From Lederbergia sp. NSJ-179 (GTDB lineage: Bacteria > Bacillota > Bacilli > Bacillales > Bacillaceae_C), in NCBI RefSeq assembly GCF_022867885.1, contig NZ_JALIFP010000033.1:1-46213 (forward strand): a DNA stretch of 46,213 nucleotides. Reading direction: 5' to 3'. Positions within the stretch are counted from its first letter, which is position 1, and the number at the start of each line of letters is the position of its first letter. Positions 25,819-34,439 of the stretch are shown one piece after another. Both the position numbers and the translations under genes were made by a program. The notes beneath the pieces were generated by a model. That model did no database searches. It saw only the letters and a list, made by a program, of their open reading frames with translations, and was not told the DNA's origin.

Positions 25819-25959
25819 ATGGAGCACGTACTTCTTTTTGTTGCCTTCATGAATGTTGTCGTCGCAGGAATCAATCTTGTAACCGCGATCATGAATTATC
25901 GTAACAAAAAGAGCCTTCTTCGTCGGCAGCGAAGAAAGCTCGGTGAACTCGAGGAATAG
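25819..25959 (+). CDS. Small single-pass membrane protein with strong expression signals
   Basis: An ATG at 25819 follows AAAGGAGGTGA, a full match to the anti-Shine-Dalgarno. The 46-residue product has a hydrophobic helix (HVLLFVAFMNVVVAGINLV) followed by a strongly basic tail (NYRNKKSLLRRQRRKLG). The stop at 25957-25959 lies inside a hairpin (GAGGAA...TTCCTC, 25951-25977). Excellent promoter, excellent ribosome binding site, short leader and terminal hairpin resemble small type I toxin genes or other small membrane peptides, but I see no matching antisense RNA and do not recognise the sequence. Confidence 0.65.
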   Translation: MEHVLLFVAFMNVVVAGINLVTAIMNYRNKKSLLRRQRRKLGELEE

Positions 25960-26135
25960 GGGGAAACCCCTTTCCTCCTCCATCATCTTATGTATATCAT
26001 ACCCGATTTATGCTGTTTAGACAATGATAAGATAGGATTTCATACCTATTTACTAAACAAATCAATAGTCAACATGAAGAAAATTAGCTAACATAGGAGT
26101 ATACATAAAATTTTTTTGAAGTGGGAGGAAGATTC

Positions 26136-27206
26136 ATGAATCAAGAAACCCTTACGATGTTTAAAACTCTAACAGAGTTACCAGGGATTGCTGGGAATGA
26201 GCATGCTGTTCGTGAATACATGCTTGAAGAATTGGCAAAATATGCAGATGAACTTGTGCAGGATCGTTTAGGAGGAATTTTTGGAATAAAGCGTGGAGAT
26301 GAGCAAGGTCCCACGATTATGGTGGCGGGACATATGGATGAGGTGGGCTTCATGGTCACACAAATTACCGATAATGGGATGATTCGTTTTCAAACAATCG
26401 GTGGTTGGTGGAGTCAGGTTTTACTGGCTCAGCGTGTGCAAATTGTGACAGCGACGGATAAGGTGGATGGTGTTATCGGTTCGATTCCCCCTCATCTTTT
26501 AACAGATGCTCAGCGCAATAAACCGATGGATGTCAAAAATATGTTAATTGATGTAGGGGCAGATGACCGCAAGGATGCAGAACAAATGGGTATCAAGCCT
26601 GGCCAAATGATTGTTCCTGTGTGCCCATTTACTCCCCTTGCCAATCCGAAGAAGATTATGGCAAAAGCATGGGATAATCGTTATGGCTGTGGCTTGTCGA
26701 TTGAACTGTTAAAGGAATTACAAGGAGAGACTCTCCCAAATGTACTTTATTCAGGTGCAACCGTTCAAGAAGAAGTTGGTTTACGCGGGGCGGCAACCGC
26801 GGCAAACATGATTCAACCAGACATTTTCTTTGCCCTAGATGCGAGTCCGGCAAATGATGCGTCCGGTGATAAAAATGAATTTGGACAGCTCGGAAAAGGT
26901 GCCCTTCTCCGGATTTTTGACCGTTCGATGGTCACTCATAAAGGAATGCGTGAATTTGTCCTTGATACAGCCGAATCTAATAACATCGCTTATCAATATT
27001 TTGTTTCACAAGGAGGTACAGATGCTGGGCGGGTTCATACAGCGAATGAGGGTGTCCCAAGTGCGGTGATCGGTATCTGCTCACGCTATATTCACACCTC
27101 TTCCTCGATCATCCATGTCGACGATTACGCAGCAGCAAAGGAATTACTTGTGAAACTGGTTAAAGCATGTGACCATGCAAACGTAAAAGCAATTAAGCAA
27201 CAATAA
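26136..27206 (+). CDS. ytoP: M42 family glutamyl aminopeptidase (YtoP)
   Basis: This is a cytoplasmic cobalt/zinc aminopeptidase of the M42 family, which forms large tetrahedral complexes. Metal-binding and catalytic residues are visible: [28 protein letters not shown] with the catalytic Glu, [10 protein letters not shown], and [11 protein letters not shown]. The length (356 residues) equals that of B. subtilis YtoP. The start at 26136 is chosen because GGGAGGAAG precedes it. An intrinsic terminator follows immediately. Confidence 0.94.
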   Translation: MNQETLTMFKTLTELPGIAGNEHAVREYMLEELAKYADELVQDRLGGIFGIKRGDEQGPTIMVAGHMDEVGFMVTQITDNGMIRFQTIGGWWSQVLLAQRVQIVTATDKVDGVIGSIPPHLLTDAQRNKPMDVKNMLIDVGADDRKDAEQMGIKPGQMIVPVCPFTPLANPKKIMAKAWDNRYGCGLSIELLKELQGETLPNVLYSGATVQEEVGLRGAATAANMIQPDIFFALDASPANDASGDKNEFGQLGKGALLRIFDRSMVTHKGMREFVLDTAESNNIAYQYFVSQGGTDAGRVHTANEGVPSAVIGICSRYIHTSSSIIHVDDYAAAKELLVKLVKACDHANVKAIKQQ

Positions 27207-27232
27207 AAAATGACCCCTTGGGGTCATTTTTT
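27206..27232 (+). terminator. Intrinsic terminator of ytoP
   Basis: AAAAATGACCCC and GGGGTCATTTTTT form a 9-12 bp stem with a TT loop. It is followed within three bases by the 20-bp repeat array. Confidence 0.9.
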
Positions 27233-27234
27233 AT

Positions 27235-27520
27235 GGATAGCAGAAAATACGCTCGGATAGCAGAAAATACGCTCGGATAGCAGAAAATACGCTCGGATAG
27301 CAGAAAATACGCTCGGATAGCAGAAAATACGCTCGGATAGCAGAAAATACGCTCGGATAGCAGAAAATACGCTCGGATAGCAGAAAATACGCTCGGATAG
27401 CAGAAAATACGCTCGGATAGCAGAAAATACGCTCGGATAGGAGAAAATACGCTCGGATAGCAGAAAATACGCTCGGATAGCAGAAAATACGCTCGGATAG
27501 CAGAAAATACGCTCGGATAG
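27235..27520 (+). repeat. 20-bp tandem repeat array, 14 units plus a partial
   Basis: The unit GGATAGCAGAAAATACGCTC is repeated 14 times from 27235 to 27514, followed by a partial GGATAG. All copies are identical except one C to G change (GGATAGGAG) in the unit starting at 27435. The array runs from the ytoP terminator straight into the truncated moaA. The near-perfect identity points to recent expansion. Confidence 0.98.
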
Positions 27521-27525
27521 TTTCC

Positions 27526-28347
27526 CTAGGAGTAAAAAAAATTCGATTAACCGGTGGGGAGCCGCTGATGAGAAGAAATCTTTCCGCATTGATTGCCCTA
27601 CTTACGCAGTTAGATGAGGTAGAGGACATCGGCCTTACGACCAATGGCATGCTGTTAAAAGCACATGCGCAAGATCTTTATCAAGCTGGACTAAGAAGAT
27701 TGAATATAAGTTTGGATGCATTAGATCCTCCATTATTTGGCCAGATTAATGGTCGTGGCATCAAACCTGCTTATATTTTAGAAAATATTGCCTATGCACA
27801 AAAAATGGGTTTTGAAATAAAAGTAAATATGGTTGTTCAAAAAGGAATCAATGATCAAGAAATCATCCCGATGGCACGATATTTTAAAGACAACGGGATC
27901 ACGCTCCGCTTTATCGAATTTATGGATGTCGGAAATGATAATGGGTGGAGCTTCAAGAAGGTTGTAACAAAGAAAGAAATGTATGAAATGCTTAAAGAAG
28001 AATTTGAGCTCGAACCTGTCGATCCTCATTATTTTGGAGAAGTGGCAAAACTTTATCGGTATACAGATAATGGGGCACAGGTCGGATTTATCACATCGGT
28101 TTCTGAATCTTTCTGTTCAAGCTGTACAAGAGCACGGCTTTCATCAGAGGGGACATTCTACTCCTGCCTATTCGCTTCATCAGGATTTGATCTTAAAAAA
28201 ATGATTCGGGACGGGGCATCCGACCTTGAATTGCGTGAGAAAATTTGCCAGTTGTGGGAACACAGGGCTGACCGCTATTCCGATGAGCGCACAGAATGGA
28301 CCGCTAAAAACCGGAAGAAAATTGGCATGTCTTATATTGGGGGCTAA
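27526..28347 (+). pseudogene. moaA: moaA, 5'-truncated GTP 3',8-cyclase (molybdenum cofactor synthesis)
   Basis: MoaA is the radical-SAM enzyme that starts molybdopterin synthesis from GTP. The frame opens inside the gene at [14 protein letters not shown], the conserved segment after the radical-SAM cluster. It continues through [29 protein letters not shown], the second cluster cysteines CSSC and YSC, and ends in the functional C-terminal GG (MSYIGG). The first ~65 residues, which contain the CxxxCxxC cluster that binds SAM, are missing. Their place is taken by the 20-bp tandem array, and no other start with the cysteines exists upstream. Without them the product cannot be a functional cyclase. 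No other moa, moe or mob genes are in the window. Confidence 0.88.
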
Positions 28348-28463
28348 TGGAAATAAAAGAGCATTTAACTTCATTCAGCAGAAGCCCCTACGTATATAAG
28401 TGGGGGATGGATGCCCAATAGTAGTTCATAAGACAGATATTTTCTATCTCTCGTTGTTGTGGT

Positions 28464-28916
28464 TTAAAACTGATTTACAAATTCAGCTACATGCTCCGGA
28501 ACTTTAAAACTCATTGTCCAATCCTTGATTTCAATCTCTAAATAAGGGAGATCCCTATAGGTGACAATATTAGCGATTTCTTTCAATTCGGCTTGCTTCG
28601 TTTTTCCCTCCCCTAAACGTCTCGTGTCTTCCTGATATAAAATATACTGTAACTCTTTCTCTGCCTCTGCCGGAATTTCGGTTAATTCCCATGTATCCAT
28701 TTCAAGGCTTGCGACAAAATTTTGAATTTCCTTGTTGTCTGTCAAAGTGGCCGATGCAGTAGAATCATCCCATTTCAGAGCCTCAACTTTTTGGCTTTTT
28801 CCTAAGCTATTCTTCCATTCATGCGCACTAAAATTCAGATCTTGTTTCGGGCTACAGCCCGCGAAAAAGCCTGTGATCATCAATATGGACAAGCCGCATA
28901 TAAAAAGCTTCTTCAT
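28464..28916 (-). CDS. Putative lipoprotein
   Basis: This 150-residue protein begins with a lipoprotein signal peptide (MKKLFICGLSILMITGFFAGC, lipobox FFAGC). The mature part has charged strands with KVEALKWDDSTASATLTDNK and later WTMSFKVPEHVAEF. I do not recognise the family. The ATG at 28916 lies 1 base after the stop of the upstream HTH-membrane gene, and its ribosome binding site (GGGAAAGAAG) is inside that gene, so the two form an operon and probably work together. Confidence 0.8.
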   Translation of the reverse strand: MKKLFICGLSILMITGFFAGCSPKQDLNFSAHEWKNSLGKSQKVEALKWDDSTASATLTDNKEIQNFVASLEMDTWELTEIPAEAEKELQYILYQEDTRRLGEGKTKQAELKEIANIVTYRDLPYLEIEIKDWTMSFKVPEHVAEFVNQF

Positions 28917-28917
28917 C

Positions 28918-29661
28918 CTACTTCTTTCCCTTCTGTATTTCTTCATTTTTGGCCAGTAATCGATACGAGCGAAGTGTCCCTAACAAATAGATAAAAAAGT
29001 AAACCGCTACCCCGCCCATAATCATACTTATCGCCAGCATCATCTCTTCTCCACCATCACTAACAAGCTCAAGCCCAACCACTGGAAGGACGAGAAAGCT
29101 GATGCAAAACAAGACAATGCTTCCTACAATAAGAACATGATATTTTTTTCTTTTCTCCATATAGTTGCTCAACAGTTCTTTTTTAAAAACATCGTCAAAC
29201 AATAACGCCTCCTGTTTGATTTGTCGATAGGGATTCCCAGTCAATAGGATGGAAACAAAGAGGGCAATCGAGACAATCATCACAATTAAATATAAGAGGA
29301 TCCCTGCTGTTTCATTGATAATAAAGATAAACGCCGCTCCTGCAAGCAATAAGGCAATCGCAAAGGCCATTTTTCTGTATTTTAATGTTTCGTGTAAGAG
29401 AAATCCACTCGCCATCTCCTGACTTACATATAAACCTTTTTCAGTTTCATTTCCGTTACGATTCTCTGAATCACTCAAAAGATAATCGAGTGTCACATGA
29501 AAAATTTTACTCATTTTAATGATTTTTTCTGTTTCAGGATAGCCTTTATCATTTTCCCATTTACTGATCGCCTGTCGAGATACTTGCAATTGAAAAGATA
29601 ATTCTTCTTGGGAAATCCCCGCTTCTTTCCGCAATTTTTGAATTTTTTCTCCAAAAGTCAT
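28918..29661 (-). CDS. XRE-family HTH regulator with C-terminal membrane domain
   Basis: The first ~65 of 247 residues form a Cro/CI-type helix-turn-helix: IQKLRKEAGISQEELSFQL, VSRQAISKWENDKGYPETE and VTLDYLLSD. The rest has about four membrane helices (residues ~95-135, 170-200, 205-230) separated by charged loops. Such HTH-membrane fusions in Bacillaceae are thought to be membrane-located regulators; the signal and targets are unknown. It starts behind GGAGG at good spacing and is transcribed with the lipoprotein gene downstream. Confidence 0.88.
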   Translation of the reverse strand: MTFGEKIQKLRKEAGISQEELSFQLQVSRQAISKWENDKGYPETEKIIKMSKIFHVTLDYLLSDSENRNGNETEKGLYVSQEMASGFLLHETLKYRKMAFAIALLLAGAAFIFIINETAGILLYLIVMIVSIALFVSILLTGNPYRQIKQEALLFDDVFKKELLSNYMEKRKKYHVLIVGSIVLFCISFLVLPVVGLELVSDGGEEMMLAISMIMGGVAVYFFIYLLGTLRSYRLLAKNEEIQKGKK

Positions 29662-29852
29662 TTCAAATTCCTCCTTAACTGTACTAAGAATATAACGAAA
29701 TGATTGTTCTCACCACCAAAATACAGTTGCAATTCCGCAATTTTTCGTTGCAACTGGAGGTTTCCAAGCCGTTTTATAAAAATAGCCATATTATTTCTGT
29801 TAAAATTAGGGAATATAGAGGATAAGTACAATCGGAAGGGAGTCTTTTATAA

Positions 29853-31244
29853 ATGGTGGATGTGATTCAAGTTACAAATCCAGCAACTGGTGAGAGGGTG
29901 GCTGAAGTAAACATACAATCAGATGAGGAAATAAAAGAGGCGATAAATAGAGGCCATCATGCCTTCCAAACATGGTCCAAGATAGATGCGCATGAAAGAT
30001 CGCGACTGATTCGGGCATGGAGTGCGAAGGTACAAGAACATAAAGAAGAATTAGCAAAATTAATGACCTTAGAAAATGGAAAGCCATTAAATGAGGCAAG
30101 GGGAGAAATTGACTATTCAACGGATTATTTGGATTGGTATGCGGAAGAAGCGAAACGAATTTATGGACGAACGATCCCAGCGAATACAGGGACAAAGCGG
30201 ATTATTGTGACGAAAGAGCCGATTGGGCTTGTGGCCGCAATTACCCCATGGAATTTTCCAACCGCCATGATGGCAAGAAAAGCGGCTCCGGCACTAGCGG
30301 CTGGCTGTACGTTTATCGTAAAACCGGCGTCAGAAACCCCTTTATCAGGTATGAAATTTATTGATTATGCGCATGAAGTGGGAATTCCGAAAGACGTGAT
30401 TCAATATGTGATGGGCCAAGGAAAAGCAGTCGGGGAAATTTTTACAGAGAGTGAGTTTGTCCGTAAAATAACGTTCACAGGCTCGACAGCGGTTGGAAAA
30501 CAATTGATCAAGAATAGCTCGGACAAAATCCAACATGTCACAATGGAACTGGGTGGACATGCTCCATTGATTGTGGCGGAGGATGCGGATGTGGAAATGG
30601 CTGCTCAACAAACGATTGCCACCAAATTCCGTAATGCAGGACAAACCTGTGTCTGCGCCAATCGAATCCTTGTTCATGAAAATGTTTTGGAGGAGTTTAC
30701 GGAAAAGTTTGTGGCTGAGGTGAAAAAGCTCGAGGTTGGCAATGGGTTGGAAGAAGGAGTGGATATCGGCCCGATTATTAATGAAAAAGGCTATAACAAA
30801 ATCGTAAGCCAAATTGAAGATGCGATTTCAAAAGGGGCCGAAGTGTTGGTCGGCAGTCAATTTCAGTCAGACATGGAAAAAGGGTATTTCTTCGTCTATC
30901 CTACCGTTCTGAAAAATGTGACAACCGAGATGATGATCATGCATGAAGAAACCTTTGGGCCCGTTGCTCCGATTATCAGTTTTAAAACAATCGAAGAAGC
31001 CGTTGAATTAGCAAATGGGACTCCATATGGACTAGCTGCCTATTTCTTTACAAATGATTATCGAGTCGGACATTACTTGCATGAACATTTGAAATTTGGC
31101 ATTATTGGTTGGAATGATGGTGGTCCTTCCGCCGCTCATGCCCCATTTGGCGGCATGAAAGCCAGCGGTCTTGGTCGGGAAGGCGGCATAGAAGGAATCG
31201 AACCGTATTTGGAAACAAAATATCTGTCCATTGGCGGGTTATAA
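29853..31244 (+). CDS. gabD: NAD(P)-dependent succinate-semialdehyde dehydrogenase-like aldehyde dehydrogenase
   Basis: This 463-residue aldehyde dehydrogenase oxidises an aldehyde to an acid with NAD(P)+. It shows the GabD-type order: [20 protein letters not shown], the coenzyme site [11 protein letters not shown], the catalytic Glu in TMELGGHAP, the catalytic Cys in [12 protein letters not shown], and [10 protein letters not shown]. The C-terminus [23 protein letters not shown] is typical of the succinate-semialdehyde group. The ATG at 29853 follows AAGGGAG. No gabT is nearby, so GABA metabolism is only one possibility. Confidence 0.88.
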   Translation: MVDVIQVTNPATGERVAEVNIQSDEEIKEAINRGHHAFQTWSKIDAHERSRLIRAWSAKVQEHKEELAKLMTLENGKPLNEARGEIDYSTDYLDWYAEEAKRIYGRTIPANTGTKRIIVTKEPIGLVAAITPWNFPTAMMARKAAPALAAGCTFIVKPASETPLSGMKFIDYAHEVGIPKDVIQYVMGQGKAVGEIFTESEFVRKITFTGSTAVGKQLIKNSSDKIQHVTMELGGHAPLIVAEDADVEMAAQQTIATKFRNAGQTCVCANRILVHENVLEEFTEKFVAEVKKLEVGNGLEEGVDIGPIINEKGYNKIVSQIEDAISKGAEVLVGSQFQSDMEKGYFFVYPTVLKNVTTEMMIMHEETFGPVAPIISFKTIEEAVELANGTPYGLAAYFFTNDYRVGHYLHEHLKFGIIGWNDGGPSAAHAPFGGMKASGLGREGGIEGIEPYLETKYLSIGGL

Positions 31245-31271
31245 TAGATGAAGCAAAGAAGGTAAAAGGGA

Positions 31272-31802
31272 ATGAAAATTGCAGTAGGATCGAAAAACAA
31301 AGCAAAATTAAAAGCGGTTGAATCTGCTTTACAAGAAATGGAAAAAACTGTGGAAATATATCCTGTTGATGCCCCATCCAATGTGAGTGGTATGCCTTTT
31401 TCCGATAAAGAAACGATGAAGGGTGCTATGAATCGTGCGGAATATTGTATATCCAATCATGATGTAAGGATCGGCATTGGTTTAGAAGGCGGCGTAACGG
31501 AAACATCAACAGGCTTATTTTTAATTAATTGGGGCGCCCTAGCGGAAAAAGGAAAAGAAACGCTTGTAGCGGGAGGGGCGCGCATTAAACTTCCGGAAGA
31601 AATTGCCGACAGACTGCGAAACGGAGAAGAACTTGGTCCTGTTATGGATGATTACAGTCAGCGGGAAAACATTCGTCATAATGAGGGAGCAATTGGTATT
31701 TTCACGGATGGAATGGTGACGCGAGATCTCATGTTTACTCATATTATGAAATTATTGGTGGGGCAACTTCGATATCGAAACGGAGTGGAGATTCGCTCGT
31801 AG
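31272..31802 (+). CDS. Inosine/xanthosine triphosphatase-like protein (DUF84, YjjX family)
   Basis: This 176-residue protein starts MKIAVGSKNKAKLKAVESAL, the signature of the DUF84/YjjX fold related to Maf and HAM1 housecleaning nucleotidases. It also shows VDAPSNVSGMPFSDKETMKG, GIGLEGGVTE and HNEGAIGIFTDGMVTR. YjjX-type enzymes hydrolyse non-canonical ITP and XTP, keeping them out of nucleic acids. The ATG at 31272 lies 27 bases after gabD, in the same direction, without a strong ribosome binding site (GGTAAAAGGG). Confidence 0.82.
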   Translation: MKIAVGSKNKAKLKAVESALQEMEKTVEIYPVDAPSNVSGMPFSDKETMKGAMNRAEYCISNHDVRIGIGLEGGVTETSTGLFLINWGALAEKGKETLVAGGARIKLPEEIADRLRNGEELGPVMDDYSQRENIRHNEGAIGIFTDGMVTRDLMFTHIMKLLVGQLRYRNGVEIRS

Positions 31803-31908
31803 GAAAAAGGAGAAAGGGGCCTACATGATGTAGGTCAGAACGGCGTGGCGATCATTGTCACGCCTTAGCCGCTCATCCTATTTAAAGGCGCTTTCTCCTT
31901 TTTCGCCT
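31801..31908. other. 108-bp multi-branched inverted-repeat element
   Basis: The outer arms AAAAAGGAGAAAG (31804-31816) and CTTTCTCCTTTTT (31891-31903) are perfectly complementary. Between them are two further hairpins: CCTACATGATGTAGG (31820-31834) and GGCGTG pairing with CACGCC (31842-31864). The element sits between the convergent DUF84 and ytoQ genes and overlaps the last two bases of the former. It could act as a bidirectional terminator, or be a small non-autonomous element or structured RNA. Confidence 0.7.
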
Positions 31909-31913
31909 AACGT

Positions 31914-32354
31914 TTATTCAAAAATATAAGCCAAAGCTTTCATCGCTTGATCGACATTCTCCACCGTCACATTCGCTTTTTCCGAGAGTTCCTTTAGAGG
32001 ATGATGTAATTCTTCTGGACGGATTAGAATCAGTGGCTTATTAAGCGTAATCGCAGCGCTTGCATCCATGGCTGTGTTCCACTGTCTATATTTGTCACCG
32101 AAGAGGGCAACCACTACATCCGACTTTCTCAATAATATTTCCGTTCGCAAATTATTAAAACTTGAAGCAGCAGCATCACGATAAACCGCATTAGGTTGCT
32201 TACCAAGAATTTCTTCTCCGATCCCATCTGATCGATCATGATCCTCCATCGGTCCAACAAAATCAATCGGCATGTTTAGAGCTTGTGCCTTTTCCTTTAT
32301 ATCTGACCGCCATTCACTATGAATTTCACCAGCAAGATAAACCGTTAATCTCAT
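31914..32354 (-). CDS. ytoQ: YtoQ family protein (nucleoside 2-deoxyribosyltransferase-like fold)
   Basis: This 146-residue protein matches YtoQ: LTVYLAGEIHSEWRSDIKEK, DHDRSDGIGEEILG, DVVVALFGDKYRQWNTAMDA and HHPLKELSEKA. The YtoQ family shares a flavodoxin-like layout with nucleoside 2-deoxyribosyltransferases (early Tyr-x-Ala-Gly and a D-x-x-x-A-x-F segment), but no reaction is known. The ATG at 32354 follows AGGAGGAATT; a short upstream extension has no support. Confidence 0.9.
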   Translation of the reverse strand: MRLTVYLAGEIHSEWRSDIKEKAQALNMPIDFVGPMEDHDRSDGIGEEILGKQPNAVYRDAAASSFNNLRTEILLRKSDVVVALFGDKYRQWNTAMDASAAITLNKPLILIRPEELHHPLKELSEKANVTVENVDQAMKALAYIFE

Positions 32355-32523
32355 ATTGAATTCCTCCTTATATGATATAATTTCCATTTTATCAGTTTCT
32401 TGACCGCTATGCCTTCAAAAGAAATTACTTTATTTCCCAGAAAAGAATTATTTTAAAAAAAGATAGACAAAAACGCCAACTGTCTTTACACTAGTTAAGT
32501 ATAATAGTTAACAAGGGGGCAGC

Positions 32524-33543
32524 ATGATGAGTTTTTTGGAAAAAAAGGGAGTTCGGATCTCGGTTAAAACCTATTTAGTAGATGCTTTAAGTTATATGGC
32601 TTTAGGGCTTTTTTCTTCCTTAATTATTGGCTTAATTATAAAAACGATTGGAGACGAGTTGCATTGGCCATTGTTTGTTGAAATGGGGAAACTAGCGATG
32701 GAGCTGATGGGACCAGCGATTGGAGCAGCGATCGCTGTTGGTTTAGGGGCGCCGCCACTCGTTGTTTTTGCGGCTGTTGCGACTGGAGCGGCAGGTGCAG
32801 CCCTAGGAGGAGGACCAGCTGGAAGTTATGTAGCTGCTTTGATTTCCATTGAAATTGGTAAGCTAGTCAGTAAAGAAACAAAAGTCGATATTATTGTGAC
32901 TCCTTTTGTGACGATTTTCACAGGTTTTCTTGTGGCAAAATTTATCGGTCCCACGATCGGACATTTTTTAACCGTCTTTGGAGGCTGGATTGTCTGGGCA
33001 ACAGAACAGAAACCGATTTTAATGGGGATCTTAGTAGCAACTCTTATGGGTCTCGCCTTGACAGCACCAATATCAAGTGCAGCGATCGCTCTTATGCTTG
33101 ATTTAAGTGGTTTGGCTGCAGGTGCGGCAACGATTGGTTGCTGTGCGCAAATGGTCGGATTTGCTGTTTCCAGTTATCGTGAAAATAAGATAGGGGGCCT
33201 GCTGGCAATTGGGATTGGTACCTCCATGCTTCAGGTTCCAAATATTATTCGCTATCCATTGATATTAGTTCCACCAACGATTGCAGGTGTGATCATAGCC
33301 CCGATTGCGACCACGATCTGGCCCATGACAAGCAATGCGGCAGGAGCTGGTATGGGAACAAGTGGCTTAGTTGGGCAAATTATGACCTTTCAAACCATGG
33401 GATTTTCGGCAACTGTATTTTTGCAAGTCATTGTATTGCATATAATTGCCCCGGCTGTGATAAGCTTAGGTATATCAGAATGGATGAGGCAGCGCGGCTG
33501 GATCAAACCTGGCCAAATGCTCATCCATACAGGAGGGAAATAA
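32524..33543 (+). CDS. PTS transporter subunit IIC-like membrane protein
   Basis: This 339-residue protein has about 9-10 hydrophobic helices and many Gly/Ala-rich stretches (IGAAIAVGLGAPPL, TGAAGAALGGGPAGSYVAA, TNA/SNAAGAGMGTSGL-like segment). The layout fits the PTS_EIIC_2 family, putative sugar-transporting IIC domains. No PTS IIA or IIB domain is encoded with it, so PTS-type transport is uncertain. ATG 32524 or 32527 follows AAGGGGG. The gene is directly followed by ytpP (1 base gap), and the ytpP ribosome binding site lies in its 3' end, so they are cotranscribed. Confidence 0.8.
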   Translation: MMSFLEKKGVRISVKTYLVDALSYMALGLFSSLIIGLIIKTIGDELHWPLFVEMGKLAMELMGPAIGAAIAVGLGAPPLVVFAAVATGAAGAALGGGPAGSYVAALISIEIGKLVSKETKVDIIVTPFVTIFTGFLVAKFIGPTIGHFLTVFGGWIVWATEQKPILMGILVATLMGLALTAPISSAAIALMLDLSGLAAGAATIGCCAQMVGFAVSSYRENKIGGLLAIGIGTSMLQVPNIIRYPLILVPPTIAGVIIAPIATTIWPMTSNAAGAGMGTSGLVGQIMTFQTMGFSATVFLQVIVLHIIAPAVISLGISEWMRQRGWIKPGQMLIHTGGK

Positions 33544-33544
33544 A

Positions 33545-33862
33545 TTGGAAAAACTACAATCCACAGAGCAATTTGAACAAGTTAAAAAGGAGGAACGGGC
33601 GATCTTTATGTTCTCCGCTGACTGGTGTCCGGATTGCAAATTCATTGAACCATTCTTGCCAAGATTGGAAGCCGATTATCCAGAATATACATTCATGTAT
33701 GTGGACCGTGATCAATTCATCGATCTTTGCGGCCAATTAGACATCTTTGGGATCCCAAGCTTTATCGCCTACCATAGTGGAGAAGAAGCAGGCCGTTTTG
33801 TTAGCAAGGATCGCAAAACTTTGGAGGAAATTGAAGATTTTATCAATGGGCTTGCGGATTGA
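33545..33862 (+). CDS. ytpP: Thioredoxin-like protein YtpP
   Basis: This 105-residue protein has a thioredoxin fold with the redox motif CPDC in MFSADWCPDCKFIEPF and the cis-Pro loop in FGIPSFIAYHSG. It should be a cytoplasmic thiol-disulfide protein of unknown partner. The start is TTG 33545, placed behind AGGAGGG inside the end of the upstream PTS-like gene. A terminator follows at 33900. In B. subtilis ytpP is next to ytpQ; here 9 kb separates them. Confidence 0.9.
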   Translation: MEKLQSTEQFEQVKKEERAIFMFSADWCPDCKFIEPFLPRLEADYPEYTFMYVDRDQFIDLCGQLDIFGIPSFIAYHSGEEAGRFVSKDRKTLEEIEDFINGLAD

Positions 33863-33899
33863 GTAAAGGGAAACTATTTTAAAAGTGAAGACACTGAGG

Positions 33900-33932
33900 A
33901 GCACATTCTAAAATTTAGGATGTGCTTTTTTC
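33900..33932 (+). terminator. Intrinsic terminator after ytpP
   Basis: AGCACATTCTAAA pairs with TTTAGGATGTGCT with one mismatch, followed by TTTTTT. Confidence 0.85.
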
Positions 33933-34439
33933 ATCATATGATTTAGTGTTCCAATAAAGTTGTTTCAAAAATTCGTGCTATGAGTTATACTAAAGGTAAA
34001 TTTTGGTAATTTCTAATATTTTGTTTTTGGAGGTGTAAGATGAAAGGCGAAAATCTCCTCTTCATCGGGAGATTACGTACCAAACTGCAGAGGATAACTC
34101 AATCGATCCCCATAGATACCACAACCTAGACTCCGATCGTAAGTACGACGGACTTTTTTATTGCCTTCAGAAGAAAAAAGCAGTTTTTGGTAGAGCAATT
34201 GCAAAAGCGATATAAAGCTTGAATTAACGATGACTACGGATAGCATTTGAGGAGGTGATAATGATATGGGGAATTCTGTTATGGAAGCGGTTTAGATAAC
34301 GGATAAAAGTTATTTGAATTCTGAGAAACCAAAGGGAAAGAACAAAGACCCATTTTGAGAAGAAAAATCTTTGCGGTGTGAGGTCAAGGGCTAAAACAAT
34401 ATAAGTGGTGAAACTGCACTAAGAAAGGAATGTAATTTT
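33933..34439 (+). other. 507-bp intergenic region with a possible decayed Ada-type fragment
   Basis: No intact gene is visible. A frame at about 34037-34217 reads RYHNLDSDRKYDGLFYC, which resembles the start of Ada/AlkA N-terminal domains (Y..L.SRD..FDG.F), but the Cys residues that follow in that family are lost and it stops soon after. Two short starts with strong ribosome binding sites (GGAGGTG before ATG 34040; GAGGAGGTG before ATG 34261 or 34264) encode only about 29 and 13 residues. I cannot assign a promoter for the GH92 gene with confidence. Confidence 0.4.

Noticed and set aside
27224-27650. Minus-strand open frames with repeating [24 protein letters not shown] sequence
   Set aside because: These come from the 20-bp repeat read in all frames (60 bp = 20 codons) and overlap the moaA remnant in antisense.
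28386-28407. Terminator hairpin after the moaA remnant
   Set aside because: The CCCCTAC/GTGGGGG pairing is short and imperfect and no T-run follows.
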